This document shows, one piece after another, positions 8,364-15,269 of a stretch of 35,468 nucleotides of DNA. Every line of letters begins with the position of its first letter. The stretch's first letter is position 1. The notes under the pieces were generated by a model. The model was not told where the DNA came from, made no database searches, and worked only from the letters and a program-made list of their open reading frames with translations. A program made the translations under genes and the position numbers. Source of the stretch: Bacteroidia bacterium (lineage in GTDB: Bacteria; Bacteroidota; Bacteroidia; Chitinophagales; Saprospiraceae); the NCBI GenBank assembly GCA_030426765.1, contig JAUHXV010000033.1, positions 1 through 35,468 on the forward strand, read 5' to 3'.

Positions 8364-8981
8364 TTGGGATTTTTGATACACTTCACCTGGGGCTGGATTT
8401 GCAGCTTTTTAGGAACGCTTCCGTTTGGAACGATCAATGTATCCATTGCTGAAGAAGCCATCCAGAAAGGTGTCCGAATCGCGCTATTTATGAGTTTTGG
8501 TGCCGCAGTAGTCGTCTTTTTCCATTCGTATGTAGCCCTCAGTTTTTATAATATCCTGGCCAATAATCCGGAGGTGGAACGCTCTATCATTATGTGGTGC
8601 ATTCCGGTATTCTTCCTCATCGGGCTATATTATCTCTTTAAAAAAAACAACACCGTTCCCAAGCCGTATAAGAAAGCAGCCACCGCAATCGGTATTGCAA
8701 AGGGCTTCATCGTGGGATCGTTAAACCTGATTCCTATCCCCTATTATGTCTTCATCGGAGGTTACCTGCACAATGCCGGCCAGATCAAACTCGCTCCCGA
8801 ATTTATCGCCGCGTTCAGCAGCGGCGTGCTGGTGGGATCTTTTGTGGTCTTTGCGATCTATTCCAAACTGGGCCAATACATCCGAAATAAAAGCCAGAAG
8901 CTGAGCGCCTATGCCAGTAAGATTGTGGGTCTGATATTTATCGCCATCGCGATAAGTCAGGCGCTGAGGTATTATTGGTAA
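8364..8981 (+). CDS. LysE-family translocator
   Basis: 205 residues with about six hydrophobic helices, the size and topology of the LysE/RhtB amino-acid exporter family (PF01810). The N-terminus has the family-like GTLPFGTINVSIAEEAIQKG segment, and the second half contains GFIVGSLNLIPIPYYVFIGG. It sits in the inner membrane; the substrate is unknown. The frame opens with a TTG at 8364, three bases after the ATP-grasp stop, and no ATG lies near the expected start; TTG at 8373 is an alternative. The tight coupling suggests it exports whatever the upstream ATP-grasp enzyme makes or consumes (inference). Confidence 0.85.
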   Translation: MGFLIHFTWGWICSFLGTLPFGTINVSIAEEAIQKGVRIALFMSFGAAVVVFFHSYVALSFYNILANNPEVERSIIMWCIPVFFLIGLYYLFKKNNTVPKPYKKAATAIGIAKGFIVGSLNLIPIPYYVFIGGYLHNAGQIKLAPEFIAAFSSGVLVGSFVVFAIYSKLGQYIRNKSQKLSAYASKIVGLIFIAIAISQALRYYW

Positions 8982-9159
8982 TCATTTGGTTTTGAAGGTC
9001 TCCTTATGTATTTAACATTTGTCAAATAAAGCTGTAAAAGCTCTATTCTTTTGTCGATGCCAAAACAAAATCCTTCGCTAACCGTTTGGTTTCTAGTCAC
9101 ATAGACTGCTTTTTGGATTAAAAATTTAAGCCACTTAAAAGCTAAAAAAATCCATTTCG

Positions 9160-9166
9160 TATTTTG
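9160..9166 (+). promoter_or_regulatory. Possible -7 box for the desaturase gene
   Basis: TATTTTG is one T short of TAnnTTTG and lies 38 bases before the ATG at 9205. It favours that ATG over the in-frame GTG at 9166, which would lie inside the box. Confidence 0.3.
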
Positions 9167-9204
9167 TGGCACTTTCTGATCAATTTCCTTGTATTACCGT
9201 ACGT

Positions 9205-10305
9205 ATGAGAACATTAAAATTCGCGACCAGCGACAAAAATCAATTACAATTTGCCGCCGCCGTTCGTAAGAATGTCAATGACTATTTCAGAGAAAAAGGA
9301 ATCTCGACCAAAGGCAATTACGCGATGGTGCTACAAACCATCGTGATGATGTCCCTCTACCTGGTGCCGTTTATCCTGTTTCTCACCACCTCGATGAATA
9401 TCTGGATAGCCATAGGCCTGACCATCGTGATGGGTCTCGGGACGGCCGGTATCGGTATGAGCGTGATGCATGATGCCGTCCACGGATCGTATTCCAAAAA
9501 AGAATGGATCAATAAAATGGTGGGCAGTTCGATGTACCTGTTGGGTGCCAATGTGTTTAACTGGAAAGTGCAACACAACATACTCCATCACACCAATACC
9601 AATGTGGATGGTTTTGATCACGATATCGACTCCAAAGGACCGATTCGTCTCTCCCAAGCTGCCCCGCTGAAGAAGTTCCACCGCTATCAGCATATTCACG
9701 CATTTTTCTTTTACGGCCTGATGACGATTTCAAAATTGGTTCAGGACTTCACGCAATTAGCTGAGTACAACAAAGCAGGCATCACGCGCCAATTGAAAAA
9801 GAATCCGACTGTTGAGTACATAAAAATGGTGCTTGTTAAAATCGCATACTTGTTTGTTTTTATCGGCCTGCCGATCATGCTGACGGATTATACCTGGTGG
9901 CAGGTACTGATTGGATTTCTGATCATGCAGTGGACAGCCGGTTTTATCCTCAGCGTCGTATTCCAACTGGCGCACGTCGTCGAAGGAGCAGACCAGCCAT
10001 TGCCAAATGAAGAGGGCATCGTGGAAACCGACTGGGCCGTACACGAGCTCGCCACCACATCTAATTTCGGACCGAAAAACTGGTTGCTCACCTGGTATGT
10101 AGGCGGACTGAATTTCCAAATCGAACATCATTTGTTTCCCAACATCTGTCATGTGCATTATCAGAAAATAGCACCGATCGTTGAGCGCACCGCAAAAGAA
10201 TACGGATTGACGTATAACCTCAAACCGCGCTTTCGTGATGCCTTGGCTTCTCATATCCGGATGCTCAAACAACTGGGGCGTCCTGCCGAACCGAGTTTAG
10301 CTTAA
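9205..10305 (+). CDS. Membrane fatty acid desaturase, acyl-CoA/front-end type
   Basis: 366 residues from the ATG at 9205. The three histidine boxes that bind the di-iron centre are HDAVH (89-93), HNILHH (124-129) and QIEHH (305-309). The Gln in the third box is typical of front-end and linoleoyl-CoA-like desaturases, though no cytochrome b5 domain is fused. Four or more hydrophobic helices put it in the inner membrane. It would add a double bond to an acyl chain using O2 and electrons from a ferredoxin or cytochrome; the position of desaturation cannot be read. A GTG at 9166 in the same frame would add 13 residues lacking family character. A strong terminator follows, so it appears monocistronic. 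Confidence 0.9.
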   Translation: MRTLKFATSDKNQLQFAAAVRKNVNDYFREKGISTKGNYAMVLQTIVMMSLYLVPFILFLTTSMNIWIAIGLTIVMGLGTAGIGMSVMHDAVHGSYSKKEWINKMVGSSMYLLGANVFNWKVQHNILHHTNTNVDGFDHDIDSKGPIRLSQAAPLKKFHRYQHIHAFFFYGLMTISKLVQDFTQLAEYNKAGITRQLKKNPTVEYIKMVLVKIAYLFVFIGLPIMLTDYTWWQVLIGFLIMQWTAGFILSVVFQLAHVVEGADQPLPNEEGIVETDWAVHELATTSNFGPKNWLLTWYVGGLNFQIEHHLFPNICHVHYQKIAPIVERTAKEYGLTYNLKPRFRDALASHIRMLKQLGRPAEPSLA

Positions 10306-10330
10306 AATTGCTCTTGACATAAAAATTTAT

Positions 10331-10364
10331 AAAAGCCGAATGATCATTATCGTTCGGCTTTTTT
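10331..10364 (+). terminator. Rho-independent terminator after the desaturase gene
   Basis: The stem AAAAGCCGAA/TTCGGCTTTT around a 12-base loop runs into six T residues. Confidence 0.88.
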
Positions 10365-10366
10365 CA

Positions 10367-10395
10367 TATGTGTCCAAAATAAATTTACTCACATA
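10367..10395. repeat. AT-rich palindrome, module i of array B
   Basis: Arms TATGTG and CACATA surround GTCCAAAATAAATTTACT-like sequence, related to 2871-2900 and 26061-26092. The arm bases differ between sites but stay complementary. Confidence 0.65.
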
Positions 10396-10480
10396 CGTAT
10401 CAATAACCGGAGGACTTTTCTGGTAGAAATTGACTTTTCAATCCCACATAAAATAATTTTCCAATGGGAAAATACATCTG

Positions 10481-10499
10481 TCCCGCTGTACAGCGGGAT
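10481..10499. repeat. Tiny palindrome TCCCG…CGGGAT, copy 1
   Basis: TCCCGCTGTACAGCGGGAT lies inside module v-vi of array B, at a point where array A has only a few bases (about 3334-3336). The identical 19-mer recurs at 10806-10824. Confidence 0.75.
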
Positions 10500-10520
10500 T
10501 GGTGCAATCCGCTTAATCAG

Positions 10521-10537
10521 TCCCGATCCATCGGGAT
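10521..10537. repeat. Tiny palindrome TCCCG…CGGGAT, copy 2
   Basis: TCCCGATCCATCGGGAT stands where array A has TGTGATT (about 3355-3361), immediately before the shared TCAAACA/CAAACA sequence. Confidence 0.7.
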
Positions 10538-10805
10538 CAAACATCGGCGTAATGCGTATCTCCGGATTTAATTAGTGTAGTCATATTTCTTCCACAATTT
10601 AATACCATAAAAAAATTAATTTCCCATCGGGAAATGTCCTCCACGTACTCAGCGCATTCCGCGCATTCTGCGATTCAAACACGTGAGCCAGGCGAAACTA
10701 CTTGATATACTTTGGTTTTAAAAATAGCCACCCATTCCAAATCACTTCGGTTTTTGGACAAGCAGAGGGCAAAGGGGGTAGAATAAGGAGAAATAAAACC
10801 CTTCC

Positions 10806-10824
10806 TCCCGCTGTACAGCGGGAT
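10806..10824. repeat. Tiny palindrome TCCCG…CGGGAT, copy 3
   Basis: TCCCGCTGTACAGCGGGAT, identical to 10481-10499, in otherwise unremarkable AT-rich intergenic sequence (10690-10980). Confidence 0.7.
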
Positions 10825-10980
10825 TCGCTGATAGATTTTATCAATTCGAATTAATTATTCTAAATCGATGAAATAGAGGTTTTATTATTTCAAATCTGTC
10901 AACTCAAATGCCAGAGTTCATTCACACAAAATTGGTATCCCGCTTTTCCTTACCTTCATAGGGAAACAAACAAGCGCTGC

Positions 10981-11418
10981 ATGGATCTTCCCGTTACCGT
11001 AGAAAAAACACTCCCTGCCCCGGTCGCCAAAGTCTGGGCGGCTATAACTGACAGGGATCAGATGAAAGAATGGTATTTTGATTTCGTCGAATTCCGCCCG
11101 GTACCCGGTTTCCGGTTTGAATTTCTCGGTGGCCCTGAAAACGGTCCCCAGTACCTCCATAAATGCGAGATTCAGGAAGCAGAACCGGAAAAGAAAATTA
11201 GTTACTCCTGGCGATATGAAGGATACGATGGCGATTCACTTGTCACGTTTACCCTTCAACCTGTCGAGAATAGCACCCATCTCAAACTCACGCATGAAGG
11301 ATTGGAAACTTTCCCTTCCGAAGTAAGTGACTTTGCCAGGAAAAATTTTGAAGCCGGTTGGTCACACATCATCGGTACAAGTCTGGTTGATTTCCTTTCA
11401 CGTCCTAAAGAAAACTAA
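10981..11418 (+). CDS. SRPBCC / AHSA1-like domain protein
   Basis: 145 residues forming one START-like (SRPBCC) domain of the AHSA1 type (PF08327). It starts MDLPVTVEKTLPAPVAKVWAAIT, with the usual 'W.A.TD...M..W' helix, then a strand-rich middle and the C-terminal helix NFEAGWSHIIGTSLVDFL. Such small stand-alone proteins bind hydrophobic ligands; the ligand is unknown. There is no signal peptide. The DUF4403 gene starts 11 bases after the stop, which suggests co-transcription. A weak -7-like TACCTTCA at 10951-10958 precedes the ATG by 22 bases. Confidence 0.82.
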   Translation: MDLPVTVEKTLPAPVAKVWAAITDRDQMKEWYFDFVEFRPVPGFRFEFLGGPENGPQYLHKCEIQEAEPEKKISYSWRYEGYDGDSLVTFTLQPVENSTHLKLTHEGLETFPSEVSDFARKNFEAGWSHIIGTSLVDFLSRPKEN

Positions 11419-11428
11419 TCACTGGCGG

Positions 11429-12925
11429 ATGCATCGAATATCTTCAGGTAAAAGGTTTCACTTACGATTGCCTTGGACAAGTAGTCTTTTGGCAGGGCTT
11501 TCTCTGATGTTGATTTTTGTGCAGTGCAAAAACAAAGGCATAGAAACCGAACCTGTCCTGCAGCCTTTAGGGGATACTATTGCTTTGGACATTATTCCGT
11601 CCACTTTCAATATCCCGATTACCTATTCCCTGGCCTCCCTTGAGGAATATGTCAACCATAAACTAAGTGGTGATTTTCTGGAAACCATCATTCGACCAGA
11701 AAATAAAAAGCATCTTGAAATCGGTCTGAAGCTCTCCAGGACTGCTGCGATCAGGCTTACCAGCAATCGAAAAGAAATTGTGTGCACCGTACCGATTAAA
11801 GCGGAAGCGACAATTCTGAATTCCGGTATGAACATCCTCACAAAAGGCCTAAAACCTGTTGAGGCAGAAGTTGTCCTAGAACTGCGCACACCCGCGTCTC
11901 TCGATGCACAATGGAATCTGGTGACGGATTTTGATTTGGTCAAAACCACCTGGATTGAGACACCCAAACTGAAAGTCCTGGGCATCAATTTTGACCTGCA
12001 GAAAACCGTGGACAAGCTCCTGACGGAAGACAAAAGCATGCTGACCGCTTTACTGAATGATGAAATCAATAAAGGTGTCAGCCTGGAAAAAGCGATCGGA
12101 AAAGTCTGGTATGATTTGCAAAAACCGATTCCTGTATCTAATAAAGAACCGTATTTATATCTGAAGTTTATCTGTGATAGTATAGCCGGAAGGTTTATCC
12201 TGGGGGATACATCCATCACCTGCCTGACATCCATCCAGGCGCAAGTCGGAGTCATTACGGATACCATTCGCTCCGCATCGATGGTCAAAGACCTGCCCGC
12301 TTTTACTAAAAATTTCGAAGGGGATAGTTTGTCTAATGTGCATCTCCATCTGATTGTGGGATTTGATGAAATTTCGAAAGAACTTAATGAACATCTTGCC
12401 GGACGCAAATTTGAAGCCAGTGGTTTGTCGTTCAAAATTCGAGACATCAGGGTGTATGGCTCCGAACTGGGGATGATCATCAGGCTCAAGGCTTCAGGAG
12501 CCGTTAACGGAGAATTAATGGCCACAGCCACACCCTATTTTGATTCAACTTTTCAGTTGCTCAGCTTTAAAGAATTTGATTTCAAAGTAGTCACCAACAA
12601 TGCGCTATTGAAAGTAGCCGATGTCTTTCTGCACGATATGATCCGGGATTCTATTCAGGCCGGACTGGGTCTGGAATTGAATTCGGTGCTGAGTAATGTA
12701 CCGGACATCATATCCGGCGCCATTGCAAAAGGCAAAACCGGCAAAACGATTGATATCAATGTCAGTGATATGCGCATGTCTTCTTGTGTGCTGGTGCTCG
12801 ATTCGAAAAACATCCATCTGGATGTCCACACGTATTTTCTGGCGGATATCTTGCTGAAGCACATCAACCCGGGTAAAACACTCCGGGTGAGGCCAAAGCC
12901 TGATCCTGTGCATGAAAAAGAATAG
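11429..12925 (+). CDS. DUF4403 family lipoprotein
   Basis: 498 residues from the ATG at 11429. The N-terminus has basic residues, a hydrophobic stretch (about 17-29) and a cysteine (LIFVQC) fitting a loose Bacteroidota lipobox, so it is likely a lipoprotein. The rest is strand-rich and resembles DUF4403 (PF14356): an early STFNIPITYSLASLEEYVN segment, a mid-region DLQKPIPVSN, and a late repeat of the amphipathic pattern. A lipid-binding tubular (BPI-like) role has been suggested for such folds; that is inference here. The open frame extends upstream to 11327, but that part overlaps the SRPBCC gene and lacks a signal sequence, so the later start is preferred. Confidence 0.75.
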   Translation: MHRISSGKRFHLRLPWTSSLLAGLSLMLIFVQCKNKGIETEPVLQPLGDTIALDIIPSTFNIPITYSLASLEEYVNHKLSGDFLETIIRPENKKHLEIGLKLSRTAAIRLTSNRKEIVCTVPIKAEATILNSGMNILTKGLKPVEAEVVLELRTPASLDAQWNLVTDFDLVKTTWIETPKLKVLGINFDLQKTVDKLLTEDKSMLTALLNDEINKGVSLEKAIGKVWYDLQKPIPVSNKEPYLYLKFICDSIAGRFILGDTSITCLTSIQAQVGVITDTIRSASMVKDLPAFTKNFEGDSLSNVHLHLIVGFDEISKELNEHLAGRKFEASGLSFKIRDIRVYGSELGMIIRLKASGAVNGELMATATPYFDSTFQLLSFKEFDFKVVTNNALLKVADVFLHDMIRDSIQAGLGLELNSVLSNVPDIISGAIAKGKTGKTIDINVSDMRMSSCVLVLDSKNIHLDVHTYFLADILLKHINPGKTLRVRPKPDPVHEKE

Positions 12926-13012
12926 GAATAAAAGAGTAAGCCGATTTTTCTCAATTTGCTTTTTTAAAATCTATACCTTCAAGCTCTCCGGAAGGCTATG
13001 CATGGCCTTGAC

Positions 13013-13062
13013 GACTTCAGATCGTATATCTGCCAACCATCGGCTGGTGTCGATCTGAAATC
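13013..13062. other. Intergenic hairpin
   Basis: GACTTCAGATCG and CGATCTGAAATC form an 11-of-12 base-pair stem around 26 bases that include a short CCA/TGG pairing. It lies in the 349-bp gap after the DUF4403 gene and 26 bases before a second structured segment. No T-run follows, so it is not a typical terminator. Confidence 0.5.
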
Positions 13063-13088
13063 AAGAACAATACATGGCATGCCGGGAA

Positions 13089-13142
13089 TGGGAGTAAAGC
13101 TTGCCTTTAAGTGATTGGTTTTCTACCACTTACATACTCCCA
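13089..13142. other. Possible three-way-junction structured element
   Basis: An outer stem TGGGAGT/ACTCCCA (13089-13095 with 13136-13142) encloses two smaller stems: AAAG/CTTT (about 13096-13108) and TAAGTG/CACTTA (13108-13113 with 13127-13132). The layout suggests a structured RNA or DNA element upstream of the small barrel gene at 13275. The rest of the gap (12926-13274) shows nothing recognisable apart from the promoter below. Confidence 0.35.
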
Positions 13143-13248
13143 ATTCGCCATCTCAACTGGACCCAGAGAAGCTTTAAAACTATCCCCGGAAGTCATTTTG
13201 AAAAGAATCGGTAGGTTGCGAATGACTGTTGCGCTAAGGAAAAATGAG

Positions 13249-13256
13249 TACTTTTA
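13249..13256 (+). promoter_or_regulatory. Possible -7 box for the gene at 13275
   Basis: TACTTTTA is one base off TAnnTTTG, 18 bases before the ATG, with a TTG 17 bases further upstream (13229-13231) as a possible -33 partner. Confidence 0.4.
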
Positions 13257-13274
13257 CAACCTAATACCAACCCT

Positions 13275-13727
13275 ATGAAACGCGGTCTTTTGCTTTTCTT
13301 TTTTGCTTTCCTGCTCGCTGGCTCAGCTTCTTCTCAATGGAGTATAGGAGCACGATTTGGAGGCAACTCAGGTGTGAGTTTAAAACATTACTCCAAAACG
13401 GGAGGACTCAATATTGAAATGATTGGTGCCCGCTCCTTTGATGAAGATCTCGATGGTTTTGCCCTTACCCTGATGGGACAAAAATTCGGGGCACTTTCTG
13501 AAGGCGGTAAGCTGGGTGCATTTCTTGGGGTGGGCGAAACCATGATTTTTGGTGATGAATTTTATCTCGGGATCAGCGGTGCCCTGGGCTTTGACTGGCG
13601 TATCGGTCGTATTGGCCTTCAACTGGACTGGATGCCCACATGGATATTTATTAACGATAGTCAATTTAGCCCGGTCAACGCCGCCTTCACAGCGCGCTGG
13701 ATGTTCGGTGGCCGAATCCGGGAATAA
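13275..13727 (+). CDS. Small secreted beta-barrel-like protein
   Basis: 150 residues. A clear signal peptide (KRGLLLFFFAFLLAGSASSQ, cleavage near 21) precedes alternating strands rich in Gly and aromatic residues (WSIGARFGGNSGVSLKHY … GFDWRIGRIGLQLDW … FTARWMFGGRIRE). This suits a small outer-membrane barrel of six to eight strands. No named family is recognised. It is followed 61 bases later by a second exported barrel-like protein and then a lipoprotein, a run of envelope genes on the same strand. Confidence 0.6.
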   Translation: MKRGLLLFFFAFLLAGSASSQWSIGARFGGNSGVSLKHYSKTGGLNIEMIGARSFDEDLDGFALTLMGQKFGALSEGGKLGAFLGVGETMIFGDEFYLGISGALGFDWRIGRIGLQLDWMPTWIFINDSQFSPVNAAFTARWMFGGRIRE

Positions 13728-13788
13728 ATCGTTATACAATTGTCATACCTAAACCTTACTTAAACAGTATCAAAAAAAACTATTCACT

Positions 13789-14421
13789 ATGAGACTTTCC
13801 ACCTGGATCGCATTTGCTCTTTTGCTCTTTACAATTCCGTTGACCGGTCAGATCTTTCAATTCAACCCCTACATAGGACATCAGCTGCCCATGCCGATGT
13901 ATACGTACAATGGCAAATTTAATACCGATGGGGGTACAAATTATGGGGTCAATGTCGCCTGGGGAAGTGGACTTTCCGGAGGCGGGTTTTCAGAAAATGC
14001 TTTCCTGGAATTGCAGTACAACTACCACAAAACAGGTATGCGGTACAGCTTTTACGGTGGTGATATCGAAGATCTGGGCGATCTGGCGATCCATAATATC
14101 CTGGTAGGAGGCCATAAAGGCATCGGCAATGGATCCTTTGAAACCTATGGTGGTGTCTATCTGGGTGTCACTATTTTTGATCCACTTGACCCGGATGCTT
14201 TTGGATATACCCGATTTACGATGGCCGTCAATGCCGGTCTGAAGTATTATGCCACTCCTAAGGTTGGACTTCGCCTGAACGCACAACTTTATATGCCTTT
14301 CTGGGGCAGCAGCTACTATTTTGGCTGGGGCTATGGAGGCTATGGCACCATCAGTACATTGGTCAGTCCATACATGAATTTCGACGTCGGTATCTTTGTC
14401 CACCTGGACAACAGTTATTAA
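13789..14421 (+). CDS. Secreted outer-membrane barrel-like protein
   Basis: 210 residues with a signal peptide (RLSTWIAFALLLFTIPLTGQ, cleavage near 21). The mature part is Gly/Tyr/Phe-rich with amphipathic strands (YGVNVAWGSGLSGGGF, FLELQYNYHKTGMRYSF, LRLNAQLYMPFWG, a Gly/Tyr loop near 180, and MNFDVGIFVHLDNSY at the end), as in eight-stranded porin-like proteins of Bacteroidota. Cargo or partner is unknown. It is probably co-transcribed with neighbours on the plus strand. Confidence 0.6.
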   Translation: MRLSTWIAFALLLFTIPLTGQIFQFNPYIGHQLPMPMYTYNGKFNTDGGTNYGVNVAWGSGLSGGGFSENAFLELQYNYHKTGMRYSFYGGDIEDLGDLAIHNILVGGHKGIGNGSFETYGGVYLGVTIFDPLDPDAFGYTRFTMAVNAGLKYYATPKVGLRLNAQLYMPFWGSSYYFGWGYGGYGTISTLVSPYMNFDVGIFVHLDNSY

Positions 14422-14442
14422 TATCATTTAACCTAAACGAGG

Positions 14443-14450
14443 TATATTTA
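14443..14450 (+). promoter_or_regulatory. Possible -7 box for the lipoprotein at 14473
   Basis: TATATTTA is one base off TAnnTTTG, 22 bases before the ATG. Confidence 0.3.
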
Positions 14451-14472
14451 TCCTAATCACAAAAACATATCA

Positions 14473-15117
14473 ATGAAAAATTTACTATTCGGCTTGGCTG
14501 TTCTTACAGCTCTCATATTCACTTCCTGCGGCCCATCGATGAAGATTACAGGCAATTGGATGAACAACGATGTCATGGGCAAAGGCAAGTTTCAGAAAGT
14601 TTTTATTTATGGGATCCTGCCCAATGAAGGATCGCGCCAGTCTTTAGAAGATGCGTTAGCAAAAGCAGCCGAAATGGAAGGCATCCATGCTGTAAAAAGT
14701 TATGAAGTGTTTGGACCTAATTTTCCAAAACAAAGCACGACAGATGAAGAAATCATCGCAAAGATTAAAGAGGTCGGTTGTGATGCTGTATTCACAACAG
14801 CCCTTGTAGATGTGCAATCTGAGACGAGATATGTCCCTGGTTCAACGATGTATGCACCTTATCCGGCTTACGGGTATTATGGTAGCTTTGGAGGCTATTA
14901 TAGCCACAGTGCTTATATCTATGAACCCGGATATTACACAGAAGACCAGACTTACTTCCTGGAAAGCAATCTCTATGATACAGAAAATGGAGAAATTGTA
15001 TGGTCTGTCCAATCAGAAGCTTACAATCCTACAAATGCAAGTAATGCGTCTAGACAATACGCAGCATTGCTGTTTGACAAACTCAAACGCGAAGGGTTGG
15101 CCCATCACACCAAGTAA
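14473..15117 (+). CDS. Lipoprotein of unknown function
   Basis: 214 residues. The signal peptide ends in the lipobox FTSC (Cys near residue 19). The body has an alpha/beta half (KVFIYGILPNEGSRQSLEDALAKAAE then AKIKEVGCDAVFTTALVDV, about 45-115). A Tyr/Gly-rich insert (about 118-158) follows, then LESNLYDTENGEIVWSVQSEA with a final helix. This arrangement resembles lipoproteins such as DUF4136 and GNA1162-like proteins that assemble near outer-membrane complexes, but the assignment is uncertain. It ends at a strong terminator, closing the 10981-15117 series. Confidence 0.6.
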   Translation: MKNLLFGLAVLTALIFTSCGPSMKITGNWMNNDVMGKGKFQKVFIYGILPNEGSRQSLEDALAKAAEMEGIHAVKSYEVFGPNFPKQSTTDEEIIAKIKEVGCDAVFTTALVDVQSETRYVPGSTMYAPYPAYGYYGSFGGYYSHSAYIYEPGYYTEDQTYFLESNLYDTENGEIVWSVQSEAYNPTNASNASRQYAALLFDKLKREGLAHHTK

Positions 15118-15158
15118 TTTAACGCAACATCAAATATCCGATACTCCCTGAAGGAGTT

Positions 15159-15197
15159 AAAAAAGCACTGGGTAGTAAGTATACCCAGTGCTTTTTT
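15159..15197 (+). terminator. Rho-independent terminator after the lipoprotein gene
   Basis: A perfect 16-bp stem AAAAAAGCACTGGGTA/TACCCAGTGCTTTTTT with a short loop. It is symmetric enough to act in both directions. Confidence 0.9.
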
Positions 15198-15269
15198 AAT
15201 TTACAGAGCACAAGAGACTTGTCAGGAAAATATTCCTGATCTTTAAGCAGGTACAATTTAATACAACCA

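Larger units (their letters stand above)
10424..10690 (+). repeat. Array B: two successive v-vi modules
   Basis: The first unit (10424-10591) matches 3282-3413 and contains ATTTTCCAATGGGAAAAT at 10456-10473. The second (about 10600-10690) starts AATACCATAAAAA, contains ATTTCCCATCGGGAAAT at 10619-10635 and continues with CGCATTCTGCGATTCAAAC, matching the minus strand of 25385-25460. Modules ii-iv found in arrays A and C are absent here, so B is either a deleted or an independently assembled array. Confidence 0.75.

Noticed and set aside
11623..12531. 302-residue minus-strand open frame
   Set aside because: Lies opposite the DUF4403 gene, serine/arginine-rich, no recognisable domain; it is an antisense shadow.
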